Below are positions 27,781 through 35,428 of a stretch of DNA of 64,000 bases, one piece after another; the stretch's first letter is position 1; every line of letters starts with the position of its first letter. The notes beneath the pieces were generated by a model. It saw nothing but the letters and a program-made list of their open reading frames with translations. It had not been told where the DNA came from and did not search any database. The position numbers and the translations under genes were made by a program. The DNA is from Verrucosispora sp. WMMD573 (GTDB taxonomy: Bacteria > Actinomycetota > Actinomycetes > Mycobacteriales > Micromonosporaceae), in the NCBI RefSeq assembly GCF_027497175.1, contig NZ_CP114901.1, positions 682,001-746,000 of the forward strand, given 5' to 3'.

Positions 27781-28890
27781 GTGCGCGACGCAGTCACGGC
27801 GGCCCGGCGGGTCGTTGTCAAGATCGGGTCCTCCTCGTTGACCACCGCCAGTGGCGGGTTGGACGACGGGCGGGTCGACGCGCTTGTCGACGCCCTCGGC
27901 CTACGGGCCGCTGACGGCCGCGAGGTGGTGCTGGTCTCGTCCGGCGCGATCGCCGCCGGCCTCGCCCCACTCGGTCTGGCCCGTCGACCGCGCGACCTGG
28001 CCACCCAGCAGGCCGCCGCCAGCGTCGGCCAGGGCCTGCTGATCGGGCGGTACGCGGCCGCCTTCGCCCGGCACGGCCGCACCGTCGGCCAGGTGCTGCT
28101 CACCGTCGACGATGTGACAAGGCGGGCCCACTACCGCAACGCGTACCGCACCCTGCGCAAGCTGCTCGACCTGCGGGCGGTGCCGATCGTCAACGAGAAC
28201 GACACGGTCGCGACCGAGGAGATCCGGTTCGGCGACAACGACCGGCTGGCCGCGCTGGTGGCCGCGCTCGTCGACGCCGACCTGCTGGTGCTCCTCTCCG
28301 ATGTCGACGCGCTCTGGACCGGGAACCCGACCCGACCCGGCGCCCGTCGCATCCCCGAGGTACGCGACGAGGCGGACCTGGTCGGTGTCGAGATCGGCGG
28401 CAGCGGTCGCGCGGGGGTCGGCACCGGCGGCATGGTGACCAAGGTGGAGGCGGCCCGGATCGCCACCGGCTTCGGCATCCCGGTGGTGCTCACCTCAGCC
28501 ACCCAGGCGCTCGCCGCGCTGGCCGGTGAGCCGGTCGGCACCTTCTTCCACCCCAGCCTCCGGCGACCCGCGGCCCGGCTGTTCTGGCTCGCCCACGCCA
28601 CCGCGCCCCGGGGCCGGCTGCACCTCGACCCGGGTGCGGTGGCTGCGGTGGTGGGGCGACGCAAGTCACTGCTGCCCGCGGGGATCACCGCCGTGGACGG
28701 TGCCTTCACCGCCGGCGACCCGGTCGACCTCGTCGACACCTCCGGCGCACCGGTGGCCCGAGGGCTGGTCAATTACGACGCGATCGAGTTGCCCGGCCTG
28801 CTCGGGCGGTCGACCGCCGACCTCGCCGCGGCGCTCGGCCCGGCGTACGAACGGGAGGTCGTCCACCGCGACGACCTGGTGCTGCTGTGA
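27781..28890 (+). CDS. proB: Glutamate 5-kinase
   Basis: The 369-residue product has an amino-acid kinase domain ([11 protein letters not shown] at the N-terminus, [45 protein letters not shown]) and a C-terminal PUA domain from about residue 275. It phosphorylates glutamate in proline biosynthesis and feeds ProA, encoded next. The GTG at 27781 follows CAGAAT by 6 nt, a possible leaderless start; the long open frame upstream overlaps two other genes and is a shadow. Confidence 0.96.
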   Translation: MRDAVTAARRVVVKIGSSSLTTASGGLDDGRVDALVDALGLRAADGREVVLVSSGAIAAGLAPLGLARRPRDLATQQAAASVGQGLLIGRYAAAFARHGRTVGQVLLTVDDVTRRAHYRNAYRTLRKLLDLRAVPIVNENDTVATEEIRFGDNDRLAALVAALVDADLLVLLSDVDALWTGNPTRPGARRIPEVRDEADLVGVEIGGSGRAGVGTGGMVTKVEAARIATGFGIPVVLTSATQALAALAGEPVGTFFHPSLRRPAARLFWLAHATAPRGRLHLDPGAVAAVVGRRKSLLPAGITAVDGAFTAGDPVDLVDTSGAPVARGLVNYDAIELPGLLGRSTADLAAALGPAYEREVVHRDDLVLL

Positions 28891-28916
28891 GTGGAAAAGC
28901 TGGAAGGAGTGGGGAG

Positions 28917-30161
28917 ATGAACGTGAGCGAGCAGGCCCGCCGGGCGCGTACGGCGGCGGAGACGCTGGCGGTGACGACGCGTACCGCCAAGGACGCCGCG
29001 CTGCACGCGATGGCCGACGCGCTGGTGGCGCGTACGCCGGAGATCCTGGCCGCGAACGCCGCGGACCTGGCGGCCGGGCGCGACGCCGGGCTGAGCGCGG
29101 CCGTGCTGGACCGACTCGCCCTCGACGAGAAACGGGTGGCCGGCATCGCCGACGCGCTGCGCCAGATGGCCGCGCTGCCCGACCCGGTGGGCGAGGTGGT
29201 CCGGGGCTCGACCCTGCCCAACGGGCTGGAGCTACGGCAGATCCGGGTGCCGTTCGGGGTGGTCGGCGTCATCTACGAGGGGCGGCCGAACGTGACCGTG
29301 GACGCCGCCGGGATCTGCCTGAAGGCCGGCAACGCGGCGCTGCTGCGCGGCTCCTCCTCCGCCGCGCACTCCAACGCGGCGCTGGTGACGGTGCTACGCG
29401 ACGCCGTCGACGGGGCCGGTCTGCCCGCGGACGCGGTGCAGCTGGTCGACGCCAGCACCCGCGACTCCGTCAAGGAGCTGATGCGGGCTCGGGGCCTGGT
29501 CGACGTGCTTATCCCGCGCGGCGGGGCGTCGCTGATCCGCGCGGTGGTCGAGGAGTCGACCGTGCCGGTGATCGAGACCGGGGTCGGCAACTGTCACGTC
29601 TACGTGGACGCCGCCGCCGACGTGGCGATGGCGGTCGCGATCACCCTGAACGCGAAGACGCAGCGCCTGTCCACCTGCAACACCGCCGAGTCGCTGCTGG
29701 TGCACGCCGACGTCGCCGACGCATTCCTGCCGACGATGCTGGCCGCGTTCGCCGAGGCCGGGGTGATCGTGCACGGCGACGAGCGGGTCGCGGCCTACTC
29801 CGACGCCGTGGTGGCGGCCACCGACGAGGACTTCGGCACCGAGTACCTCGCCGCCGACATCTCCGCCGCCGTCGTGGACTCCCTGGACGCGGCGGTCGCG
29901 CACATCCGGAGGTACGGCAGCGGCCACACCGAGGCGATCGTCACCGACTCGCAGTCGGCCGCCCGGGAGTTCGTGGCCCGGGTCGACTCGGCGGCCGTGA
30001 TGGTCAACGCCTCGACCCGGTTCACCGACGGCGGCGAGTTCGGCTTCGGTGCCGAGATCGGCATCTCCACCCAGAAGCTGCACGCCCGCGGCCCCATGGG
30101 CCTGCCCGAACTGACCAGCACCAAGTACGTCGTCACCGGCACCGGCCACCTCCGCCCCTAG
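28917..30161 (+). CDS. proA: Gamma-glutamyl phosphate reductase
   Basis: The 414-residue product is full length for ProA (ALDH fold). It shows [21 protein letters not shown], the catalytic cysteine in [13 protein letters not shown], and TEFGFG-like [23 protein letters not shown] split over residues 375-400. It reduces glutamyl-5-phosphate to the semialdehyde with NADPH. ATG at 28917 has AAGGAGTGGGGAG upstream. It follows proB by 26 nt and is co-transcribed. A palindromic repeat lies 18 nt past its stop. Confidence 0.96.
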   Translation: MNVSEQARRARTAAETLAVTTRTAKDAALHAMADALVARTPEILAANAADLAAGRDAGLSAAVLDRLALDEKRVAGIADALRQMAALPDPVGEVVRGSTLPNGLELRQIRVPFGVVGVIYEGRPNVTVDAAGICLKAGNAALLRGSSSAAHSNAALVTVLRDAVDGAGLPADAVQLVDASTRDSVKELMRARGLVDVLIPRGGASLIRAVVEESTVPVIETGVGNCHVYVDAAADVAMAVAITLNAKTQRLSTCNTAESLLVHADVADAFLPTMLAAFAEAGVIVHGDERVAAYSDAVVAATDEDFGTEYLAADISAAVVDSLDAAVAHIRRYGSGHTEAIVTDSQSAAREFVARVDSAAVMVNASTRFTDGGEFGFGAEIGISTQKLHARGPMGLPELTSTKYVVTGTGHLRP

Positions 30162-30179
30162 CCCACCCTCTCCCTCTTT

Positions 30180-30240
30180 GTTGATCATGAGGTTAGCGGT
30201 TTCGGTAAGCGCTTTCCGCGGCGCTAACCTCATGATCAAC
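30180..30240. repeat. GATCATG-type palindromic repeat after proA
   Basis: Perfect 19-bp arms (30180-30198 and 30222-30240) carry GATCATGAGGTTAGCG around a 23-nt centre that contains AGCGCT. It lies between convergent proA and the cyclase-fold gene. A short C/T-rich run precedes it on the + strand and a G-rich run (C-rich in the other gene's transcript) follows at 30241-30312. It probably ends both transcripts. Confidence 0.8.
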
Positions 30241-30312
30241 CCGGGGCCGGGGACGCTGGGGACGCCGGGGCTGGGGACGCTGGTCTCCGGGGCTGGGGAC
30301 GCTGGTCCGGGG

Positions 30313-31134
30313 TCAGCGGAAGGCGCGGATGACGGCGAGGGTGGCGTGCACGTCGAACTGGTGGCCGTCGTCGCTGCTCCAGCCGCCGTCGCTGCGCTGG
30401 GTCTCGGTGAGCCGGCGTCGGGCTGCCACCAGTGTCCACTCCTGATGATCGACGCCCACCCGGCGCAGCGTCACGGCGAGCCAGGCGGCATCGGCCGCCG
30501 ACGCCTGCGGTAATCGCTCCGCCAACACCGCCTTTATCTGCGCCGACTCGTAGAACATCTGCTGCCGGTGCAGGACGGCCGCGCTGAGCCAACCGGCGGC
30601 CAGGAAGGACGGCCAGCTCCCGTCGGGGCGCAGTTGAGTGGCGAGCGCCTGGCTGGCGGCATGCACCACCCCGGCGTACGCCCCACCGACCCGGTGGTCC
30701 AACGGCCCGGCGGCCCGCGCGTCCAGGCCCGCCACGGTCAGCCAGAAGGCGGCGTTGGCGGTCAGGTACAGCCGCGCCTCCGGGTCACCCGGACGAGCCC
30801 ACTCCGGAGCGGAGTCCGCGAGGGACTGGTCCTCCTCCCAGCAGCCGTCACGCTGCTGGCCGGCGGCGAGCCAGTCCAGTGCCCGGCGGGCGCTCGGGCG
30901 GCCCAGCGCGCCGAGGTCGTCCAGTTCCGCGAGGCGGAAGCAGGTCGCGTCGACCGAAGCGACCTCGTCGCCCCAGGACGCCGGCCAGCCACCGCCAAGT
31001 GTCTGCCCCACCTCGGCGCTGTCGAGCACCTCCGGCGGTGGTTGCGTGCCGGTACGCAACCAGGACAGGCGGGCACGCTCCACCGCATCTCCGTGAGCCA
31101 CCACGAACCCGGTCGCGGCGTCGATGTCGACCAC
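30313..31134 (-). CDS. Terpene-cyclase/prenyltransferase-fold repeat protein
   Basis: The 273-residue alpha-barrel-like protein has QW-type repeats of the squalene cyclase / prenyltransferase superfamily: LRPDGSWPSF, QQRDGCWEED and QRSDGGWSSDD. It lacks a DxDD motif and is about half the length of a true cyclase, so it is unlikely to cyclise squalene; similar actinobacterial proteins are unassigned. The GTG at 31134 is favoured over the GTG at 31143 because TAGCGT lies 7 nt upstream, as in the leaderless genes nearby. Confidence 0.75.
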   Translation of the reverse strand: MVDIDAATGFVVAHGDAVERARLSWLRTGTQPPPEVLDSAEVGQTLGGGWPASWGDEVASVDATCFRLAELDDLGALGRPSARRALDWLAAGQQRDGCWEEDQSLADSAPEWARPGDPEARLYLTANAAFWLTVAGLDARAAGPLDHRVGGAYAGVVHAASQALATQLRPDGSWPSFLAAGWLSAAVLHRQQMFYESAQIKAVLAERLPQASAADAAWLAVTLRRVGVDHQEWTLVAARRRLTETQRSDGGWSSDDGHQFDVHATLAVIRAFR

Positions 31135-31141
31135 GGCGGCC

Positions 31142-31147
31142 ACGCTA
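31142..31147 (-). promoter_or_regulatory. -10 element for cyclase-fold gene
   Basis: TAGCGT lies 7 nt before the GTG at 31134 with no ribosome site, identical in sequence and spacing to the DUF2252 gene. Confidence 0.35.
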
Positions 31148-31265
31148 CCGGCGCAAACGTGATCTCGCCTCAGGAGGACGGATAGGTGAGATCCGACCGA
31201 CGGCAGGGTAGCGGCGAGGGGCCCGTGCCCCATCGGTCCTGGCTGCGAGACCCCTCGCCGTCCGA

Positions 31266-32486
31266 TCAGTAGGCGGGTAGCGACGGATCGATCTGCTTGA
31301 TCCAGGAGAGCACCCCGCCCTGCACGTGTACCGCATCGCGGAAACCAGCCGCCTTCAATGCGGCCAACGCCTCCGCGGACCGGACGCCCGACTTGCAGTG
31401 CAGCACGATCTGCCGGTCCTGCGGAAGCTTGGACAGCGCCTCGCCGGAGAGGATCTCGCCCTTGGGGATCAGGGTGGCGCCGGGGATGCGGACGATCTCG
31501 TACTCGGCCGGCTCCCGGACGTCGACGAGGAAGATGTCCTTGCCGGCGTCCTGCCACTCCTTCAGCTCGGATGCGGTGATGGTCGCGTCGATCACCGCCT
31601 CCTGGGCCTCCACCGACACCGCGCCGCAGAAGTCCTCGTAGTCCTCCATGAGATCGGTGAGCGTCGGGTTCTCACCGCAGAGCACGCAGTTCGGATCCTT
31701 CCGGACCTTGATCTTGCGGTAGCTCATCTCCAGCGCGTCGTAGACCATCAGCCGGCCGACCAGCGGATCACCGATGCCGGCGAGCAGCTTGATCGCCTCG
31801 TTGACCTGGATCGAGCCGATCGAGGCGCAGAGCACCCCCAGCACGCCACCCTCGGCGCAGGAGGGGACCATGCCGGGCGGCGGGGGCTCCGGGTAGAGGC
31901 AGCGGTAGCAGGGACCGTGCTCGGCCCAGAACACCGATGCCTGGCCGTCGAAGCGGTAGATCGACCCCCAGACGTACGGCTTGCCGAGCAGCACCGCCGC
32001 GTCGTTGACCATGTACCGGGTGGCGAAGTTGTCGGTGCCGTCGACGATGAGGTCGTACTGGGCGAAGATGTCGCGGACGTTGTCCCGGTCCAGCGCGGTG
32101 TTGTGGATCTCCACGTTCACCAGCGGGTTGATCTCGCGGATGCTCGCCGCGGCCGACTCGGCCTTCGAACGGCCGACGTCGGAGACCCCGTGGATGATCT
32201 GGCGCTGGAGGTTGGACTCGTCGACGGTGTCGAAGTCGATGATGCCCAGCGTGCCGACACCGGCGGCGGCCAGATACATCAGGGCGGGCGAACCGAGGCC
32301 ACCCGCGCCGACACAGAGCACCCGGGCGTTCTTCAGCCGCTTCTGCCCCTCCACCCCGACGTCCGGAATGATCAGGTGGCGCGAGTAGCGGCGGATCTCG
32401 TCAACGGTCAGCTCGGCGGCGGGTTCGACGAGCGGGGGCAGCGACACGGTGGACTCCCCGGGATCGATGGTGGGCAACCGGGCCAT
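31266..32486 (-). CDS. moeZ: Adenylyltransferase/sulfurtransferase MoeZ
   Basis: The 406-residue product joins an E1-like ThiF/MoeB domain (GAGGLGSPALMYLAAAGVG near residue 50, FDTVDESNLQRQ, Cys-x2-Cys zinc pair in NCVLCGENP and the CYRCLYPEP segment) to a C-terminal rhodanese domain with active Cys in VLHCKSGVRS. It adenylates and thiocarboxylates sulfur-carrier proteins for molybdopterin, thiamine or cysteine synthesis. ATG at 32486 is preferred to 32504. Gene order with DUF3152, TetR, DUF3107, a ferritin-like protein and a helicase matches Mycobacterium Rv3206c-Rv3211. Confidence 0.94.
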   Translation of the reverse strand: MARLPTIDPGESTVSLPPLVEPAAELTVDEIRRYSRHLIIPDVGVEGQKRLKNARVLCVGAGGLGSPALMYLAAAGVGTLGIIDFDTVDESNLQRQIIHGVSDVGRSKAESAAASIREINPLVNVEIHNTALDRDNVRDIFAQYDLIVDGTDNFATRYMVNDAAVLLGKPYVWGSIYRFDGQASVFWAEHGPCYRCLYPEPPPPGMVPSCAEGGVLGVLCASIGSIQVNEAIKLLAGIGDPLVGRLMVYDALEMSYRKIKVRKDPNCVLCGENPTLTDLMEDYEDFCGAVSVEAQEAVIDATITASELKEWQDAGKDIFLVDVREPAEYEIVRIPGATLIPKGEILSGEALSKLPQDRQIVLHCKSGVRSAEALAALKAAGFRDAVHVQGGVLSWIKQIDPSLPAY

Positions 32487-32588
32487 TGTCGCTCGCCGAC
32501 GCACCCATCGACCATGAGCAGGGACACGTCGCCCGCTATGCGGGAGCGGGAATACCGGCCGCGTCGGCGGCGCTCACGGCCGCCGCGG

Positions 32589-33404
32589 TCAGCCGATCAG
32601 CTCGCCGGCGTACCGGTGCCCGTCGAGGATCGGCCAGGCGTTCGGCAGGCAGCCGTCCAGGCCGTACGTCTGCTGCTGCATGACCGGTGCCGGGTCGCCC
32701 GGTGCCGGGCACGCCTCGTGCCCCTCCCCGAATTCGTGCCCGACCTCATGGTTGATCACGTACGCCCGGTAGACCTCCAGCGGTGCGCCGTAGTCCGGCA
32801 CCGCCTCCACCCAGCGGGCCAGGTTGATGACGACCTGCCCGGGCAGCCGGCACGAGGTGTAACCCTCGGTGCTCAGTCCCCCCTCCGCGCACATCACCTC
32901 AGAGGTGTGCGGAGTGGCCAGGTAGATGGTGAAATTGGCTGATTCCGCCTCGGCGATCCGCTGCACGCGCAACTGCCCGGCGCCGATCCAGCTACGCGGG
33001 TCGGCCAGCACCTCGTCGACGGCGGCGGCGAAGGCGGCCGGATCCTGGCCGATGCCCCGTTCGACGGCGACCCGGTACCGGGCCACCGGACCGTCCTCGC
33101 CGTGCACCGGCGAGCGGCCACCGGCCACCGTGAAGCTGCCGACGCCCGCCCATGGGTACCTGCTCGGCTCGATCCGCTCGTTACCCCCCGCTCCGGACGC
33201 GATCCGATTGCCGAAGCCCTGATCCAGGGCGGCCACCCGCTGTCCGGTCCGGGCCAGCAGCACCGCCGCGGTGGCGGCCAGCACCAGCGCCATGCCCAGC
33301 GTCACGACCGCCCGGTACGGGACCACCGTTCTACGGTGCCGGTCTCCGGACTCCGGCGGGTGGTTGGCGCGACGGCAATCGCGCCAAAGGGGCGAAGAGG
33401 GCAT
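32589..33404 (-). CDS. DUF3152 membrane-anchored putative metalloprotease (1)
   Basis: The 271-residue product has one N-terminal transmembrane helix (about residues 32-52), then an extracellular domain with a zincin-type HEVGHEFGEGH motif near residue 218. Paired cysteines (MCAEGG, SCRLPG, ACPAPG, GCLPNAW) suggest disulfides. DUF3152 proteins are actinobacteria-specific and their substrates are unknown. The motif predicts a zinc peptidase. A second, diverged copy lies 74 nt upstream on the same strand. Confidence 0.88.
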   Translation of the reverse strand: MPSSPLWRDCRRANHPPESGDRHRRTVVPYRAVVTLGMALVLAATAAVLLARTGQRVAALDQGFGNRIASGAGGNERIEPSRYPWAGVGSFTVAGGRSPVHGEDGPVARYRVAVERGIGQDPAAFAAAVDEVLADPRSWIGAGQLRVQRIAEAESANFTIYLATPHTSEVMCAEGGLSTEGYTSCRLPGQVVINLARWVEAVPDYGAPLEVYRAYVINHEVGHEFGEGHEACPAPGDPAPVMQQQTYGLDGCLPNAWPILDGHRYAGELIG

Positions 33405-33478
33405 GATGTCATCGTCGCACCCTATTCCGGCACATCACCGCGTTTTGATCGATTGACTGCCGGTCACGGGGAATGTGC

Positions 33479-34426
33479 TCACAGCGGCGGGCCCGCGTAC
33501 CGCCGGCCGTCCAGGTACGGCCACGGGTTCGCGACGCACCCCTTGAGGAAGAGCGTCTGCTGCATCATCACCGGAGCCGGTTCACCACGGCCCGGGCAGC
33601 GCTCATGCCGGTTGCCCAACTCGTGACCGACCTCGTGATTGACCACGTAGGTCCGATACAGCGACAGCGGCACGTCGGCCTCGACGAAATGCGGCACCGA
33701 CAACCGCCAGCGGTCCAGGTTGATGATCACTTTCCCCGGCGCGCGGCAGGAGGTGTACGGCCGACCACCGACCCGGATGTCCACGCCCCCGGCGGCGCAC
33801 ATCCGACCCGCCGTCCCGGCCGTGGCCAGATACACGGTGAAGTCGTGACGAGCGGTGCGCTCGACCTGCCGCAGCCGCAGCCGGCCGCTGTCCACCCAAC
33901 TGCCCGGGCCGGCCAGCGCCGTGCGCACCGTCAGGGCGAACTCACCCGCGTCCACGCCCGAGCCGGACTCCACCGCCACCCGGTAGCGCCGGAGGTCACC
34001 GGCCGCACCCAGCACCGGGCCGGTCAGGTCGTCGTACCCGAACCGACCCGGACCGGTCGACGGGATCGAACCAGGCTCCTGGAGCACGGGTGCCGTCGGC
34101 GACGGTGACCTCGCCGGAGGCGACGGGGACACCGGCGACGGCGTCGCGACGGGCGTCAGGGCCGCGGCCGGCCCGGAGACCACCGGGTCGACCTCGCCGG
34201 CCGCCCCCGAGCCCACTCCGGCGCCGCCGGTCACCATCGCCACCGCGGCACCGACGGCGGTCACCAGCACCGCCACCCGGATCAGGGTCCCTGTTCCGGG
34301 CCGTCTACGACTCCCCCCGCCCTCGGCGGACACGGTCCGGTCCGCCGCCCGACCATCGCGGCCCCGCCGGACGGCTCGACGGCCAACGGAATGCGCCGAT
34401 CGACGACGGCTACCAGGGCTGTGCAC
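33479..34426 (-). CDS. DUF3152 membrane-anchored putative metalloprotease (2)
   Basis: This 315-residue paralogue of its neighbour has a longer Arg/Ser-rich cytosolic start, a transmembrane helix (about residues 52-75), a Pro/Ser-rich linker (PVATPSPVSPSPPARSPSP) and the domain with HEVGHELGNRHERCP and matching cysteines. The GTG at 34426 has AGGA 7 nt upstream and follows the hydrolase stop by 4 nt, so it is probably coupled. The open frame continues upstream over the hydrolase but without support. Two adjacent DUF3152 genes indicate tandem duplication. Confidence 0.86.
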   Translation of the reverse strand: MHSPGSRRRSAHSVGRRAVRRGRDGRAADRTVSAEGGGSRRRPGTGTLIRVAVLVTAVGAAVAMVTGGAGVGSGAAGEVDPVVSGPAAALTPVATPSPVSPSPPARSPSPTAPVLQEPGSIPSTGPGRFGYDDLTGPVLGAAGDLRRYRVAVESGSGVDAGEFALTVRTALAGPGSWVDSGRLRLRQVERTARHDFTVYLATAGTAGRMCAAGGVDIRVGGRPYTSCRAPGKVIINLDRWRLSVPHFVEADVPLSLYRTYVVNHEVGHELGNRHERCPGRGEPAPVMMQQTLFLKGCVANPWPYLDGRRYAGPPL

Positions 34427-34430
34427 CCGG

Positions 34431-35405
34431 TCATCCTGCCAGGTCGGCCCGGCGGGCGGGTTCCCCCGTCTCGGCGAGTAGCCCCAACACCGCCCGGGCC
34501 ACCAGGCGTGGGACCTCCAGCTGAGCCACGTGACCGACATCGCTGATCATCATGAGTCGGCTGTCCGGGATGACCCGCGCGGCCTGTGGCGCGACCCGTA
34601 CGTCGACCAGCCGGTCCCGCCGGCCTCCGATGACCAGCGACGGGGCGCGCACCATGCCGGCCATCCGCCACAGCGAGCCCGACCCGGGCAGGTACGACCG
34701 CACAAAGCTGGACACCAGGCCACGGAAGGTGCGCACGTACGCCGCCGCGTAGTGCTCCGCCTCGTAGCGGATCCGGATCTCCTCCAGCGCCTCACGCCGA
34801 CGCTGGTCGCAGATCCGGCTGAGATCGGCCACACACGCCTCCATCACCTGCTGGGCCATCACCTCCGGCGCAAGTTGGGCCAGCCGCCAGGCGGCCACCC
34901 GCTCGCCTCGGGGGATCGCCAGCAGCGGCAGCATCCGGCCCTGCAACGACCGGCGGAAGTCCAGGAACGGCAGGGCCGGCGACACCAGGGTCAGCGTCCG
35001 GACCAGATCCGGCCGGAGGGCGGCCACCCGAACCGAGATCGCGCCACCCAGCGAGTTGCCGAACAGGTGCACCGGCCCGCGATCGGAATACTCGATCCAG
35101 CGGATCACCCGGTCGGCGAAGACCGGCACGGTGTAGCGCCGGCCCGGCTCGCTGCGGCCGAAGCCGGGCAGGTCGATCGCCTGACCGTCCAGCCGCTCGG
35201 CGAGCAGGCCGGCCAGGTCGGTCCAGTTCTGCGACGAGCCGCCGAGGCCGTGCACGTACAACGCTGGTTCGGCGTCCGGTCCGGTGGCCGGCGTCTCCCG
35301 GACATAGGTGACGGCTCCGTCGAGTCGCACCTCGCGCCCCGGCCAGGGCGGCGGAACCGAGTGCGCGGGCAACAGTCGTTCGGGCCAGAGGGTGGCAGGC
35401 TTCAC
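34431..35405 (-). CDS. Alpha/beta hydrolase
   Basis: The 324-residue alpha/beta hydrolase has the oxyanion segment YVHGLGGSSQNW near residue 50, the nucleophile elbow FGNSLGG near residue 115, and the acid and base in GGRRDRLVDV and DVGHVAQLE near the C-terminus. It could be an esterase, lipase or thioesterase; the substrate is unknown. The GTG at 35405 is chosen because the family N-terminus begins there; CAGACT lies 6 nt upstream. It is 23 nt past the proline-rich gene. Confidence 0.88.
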   Translation of the reverse strand: MKPATLWPERLLPAHSVPPPWPGREVRLDGAVTYVRETPATGPDAEPALYVHGLGGSSQNWTDLAGLLAERLDGQAIDLPGFGRSEPGRRYTVPVFADRVIRWIEYSDRGPVHLFGNSLGGAISVRVAALRPDLVRTLTLVSPALPFLDFRRSLQGRMLPLLAIPRGERVAAWRLAQLAPEVMAQQVMEACVADLSRICDQRRREALEEIRIRYEAEHYAAAYVRTFRGLVSSFVRSYLPGSGSLWRMAGMVRAPSLVIGGRRDRLVDVRVAPQAARVIPDSRLMMISDVGHVAQLEVPRLVARAVLGLLAETGEPARRADLAG

Positions 35406-35428
35406 CGTTCCAGTCTGCCCGGAACGGC

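Noticed and set aside
26410..28890. 826-aa plus ORF ending in proB
   Set aside because: The upstream part overlaps the transporter and ATL genes; ProB begins at GTG 27781.
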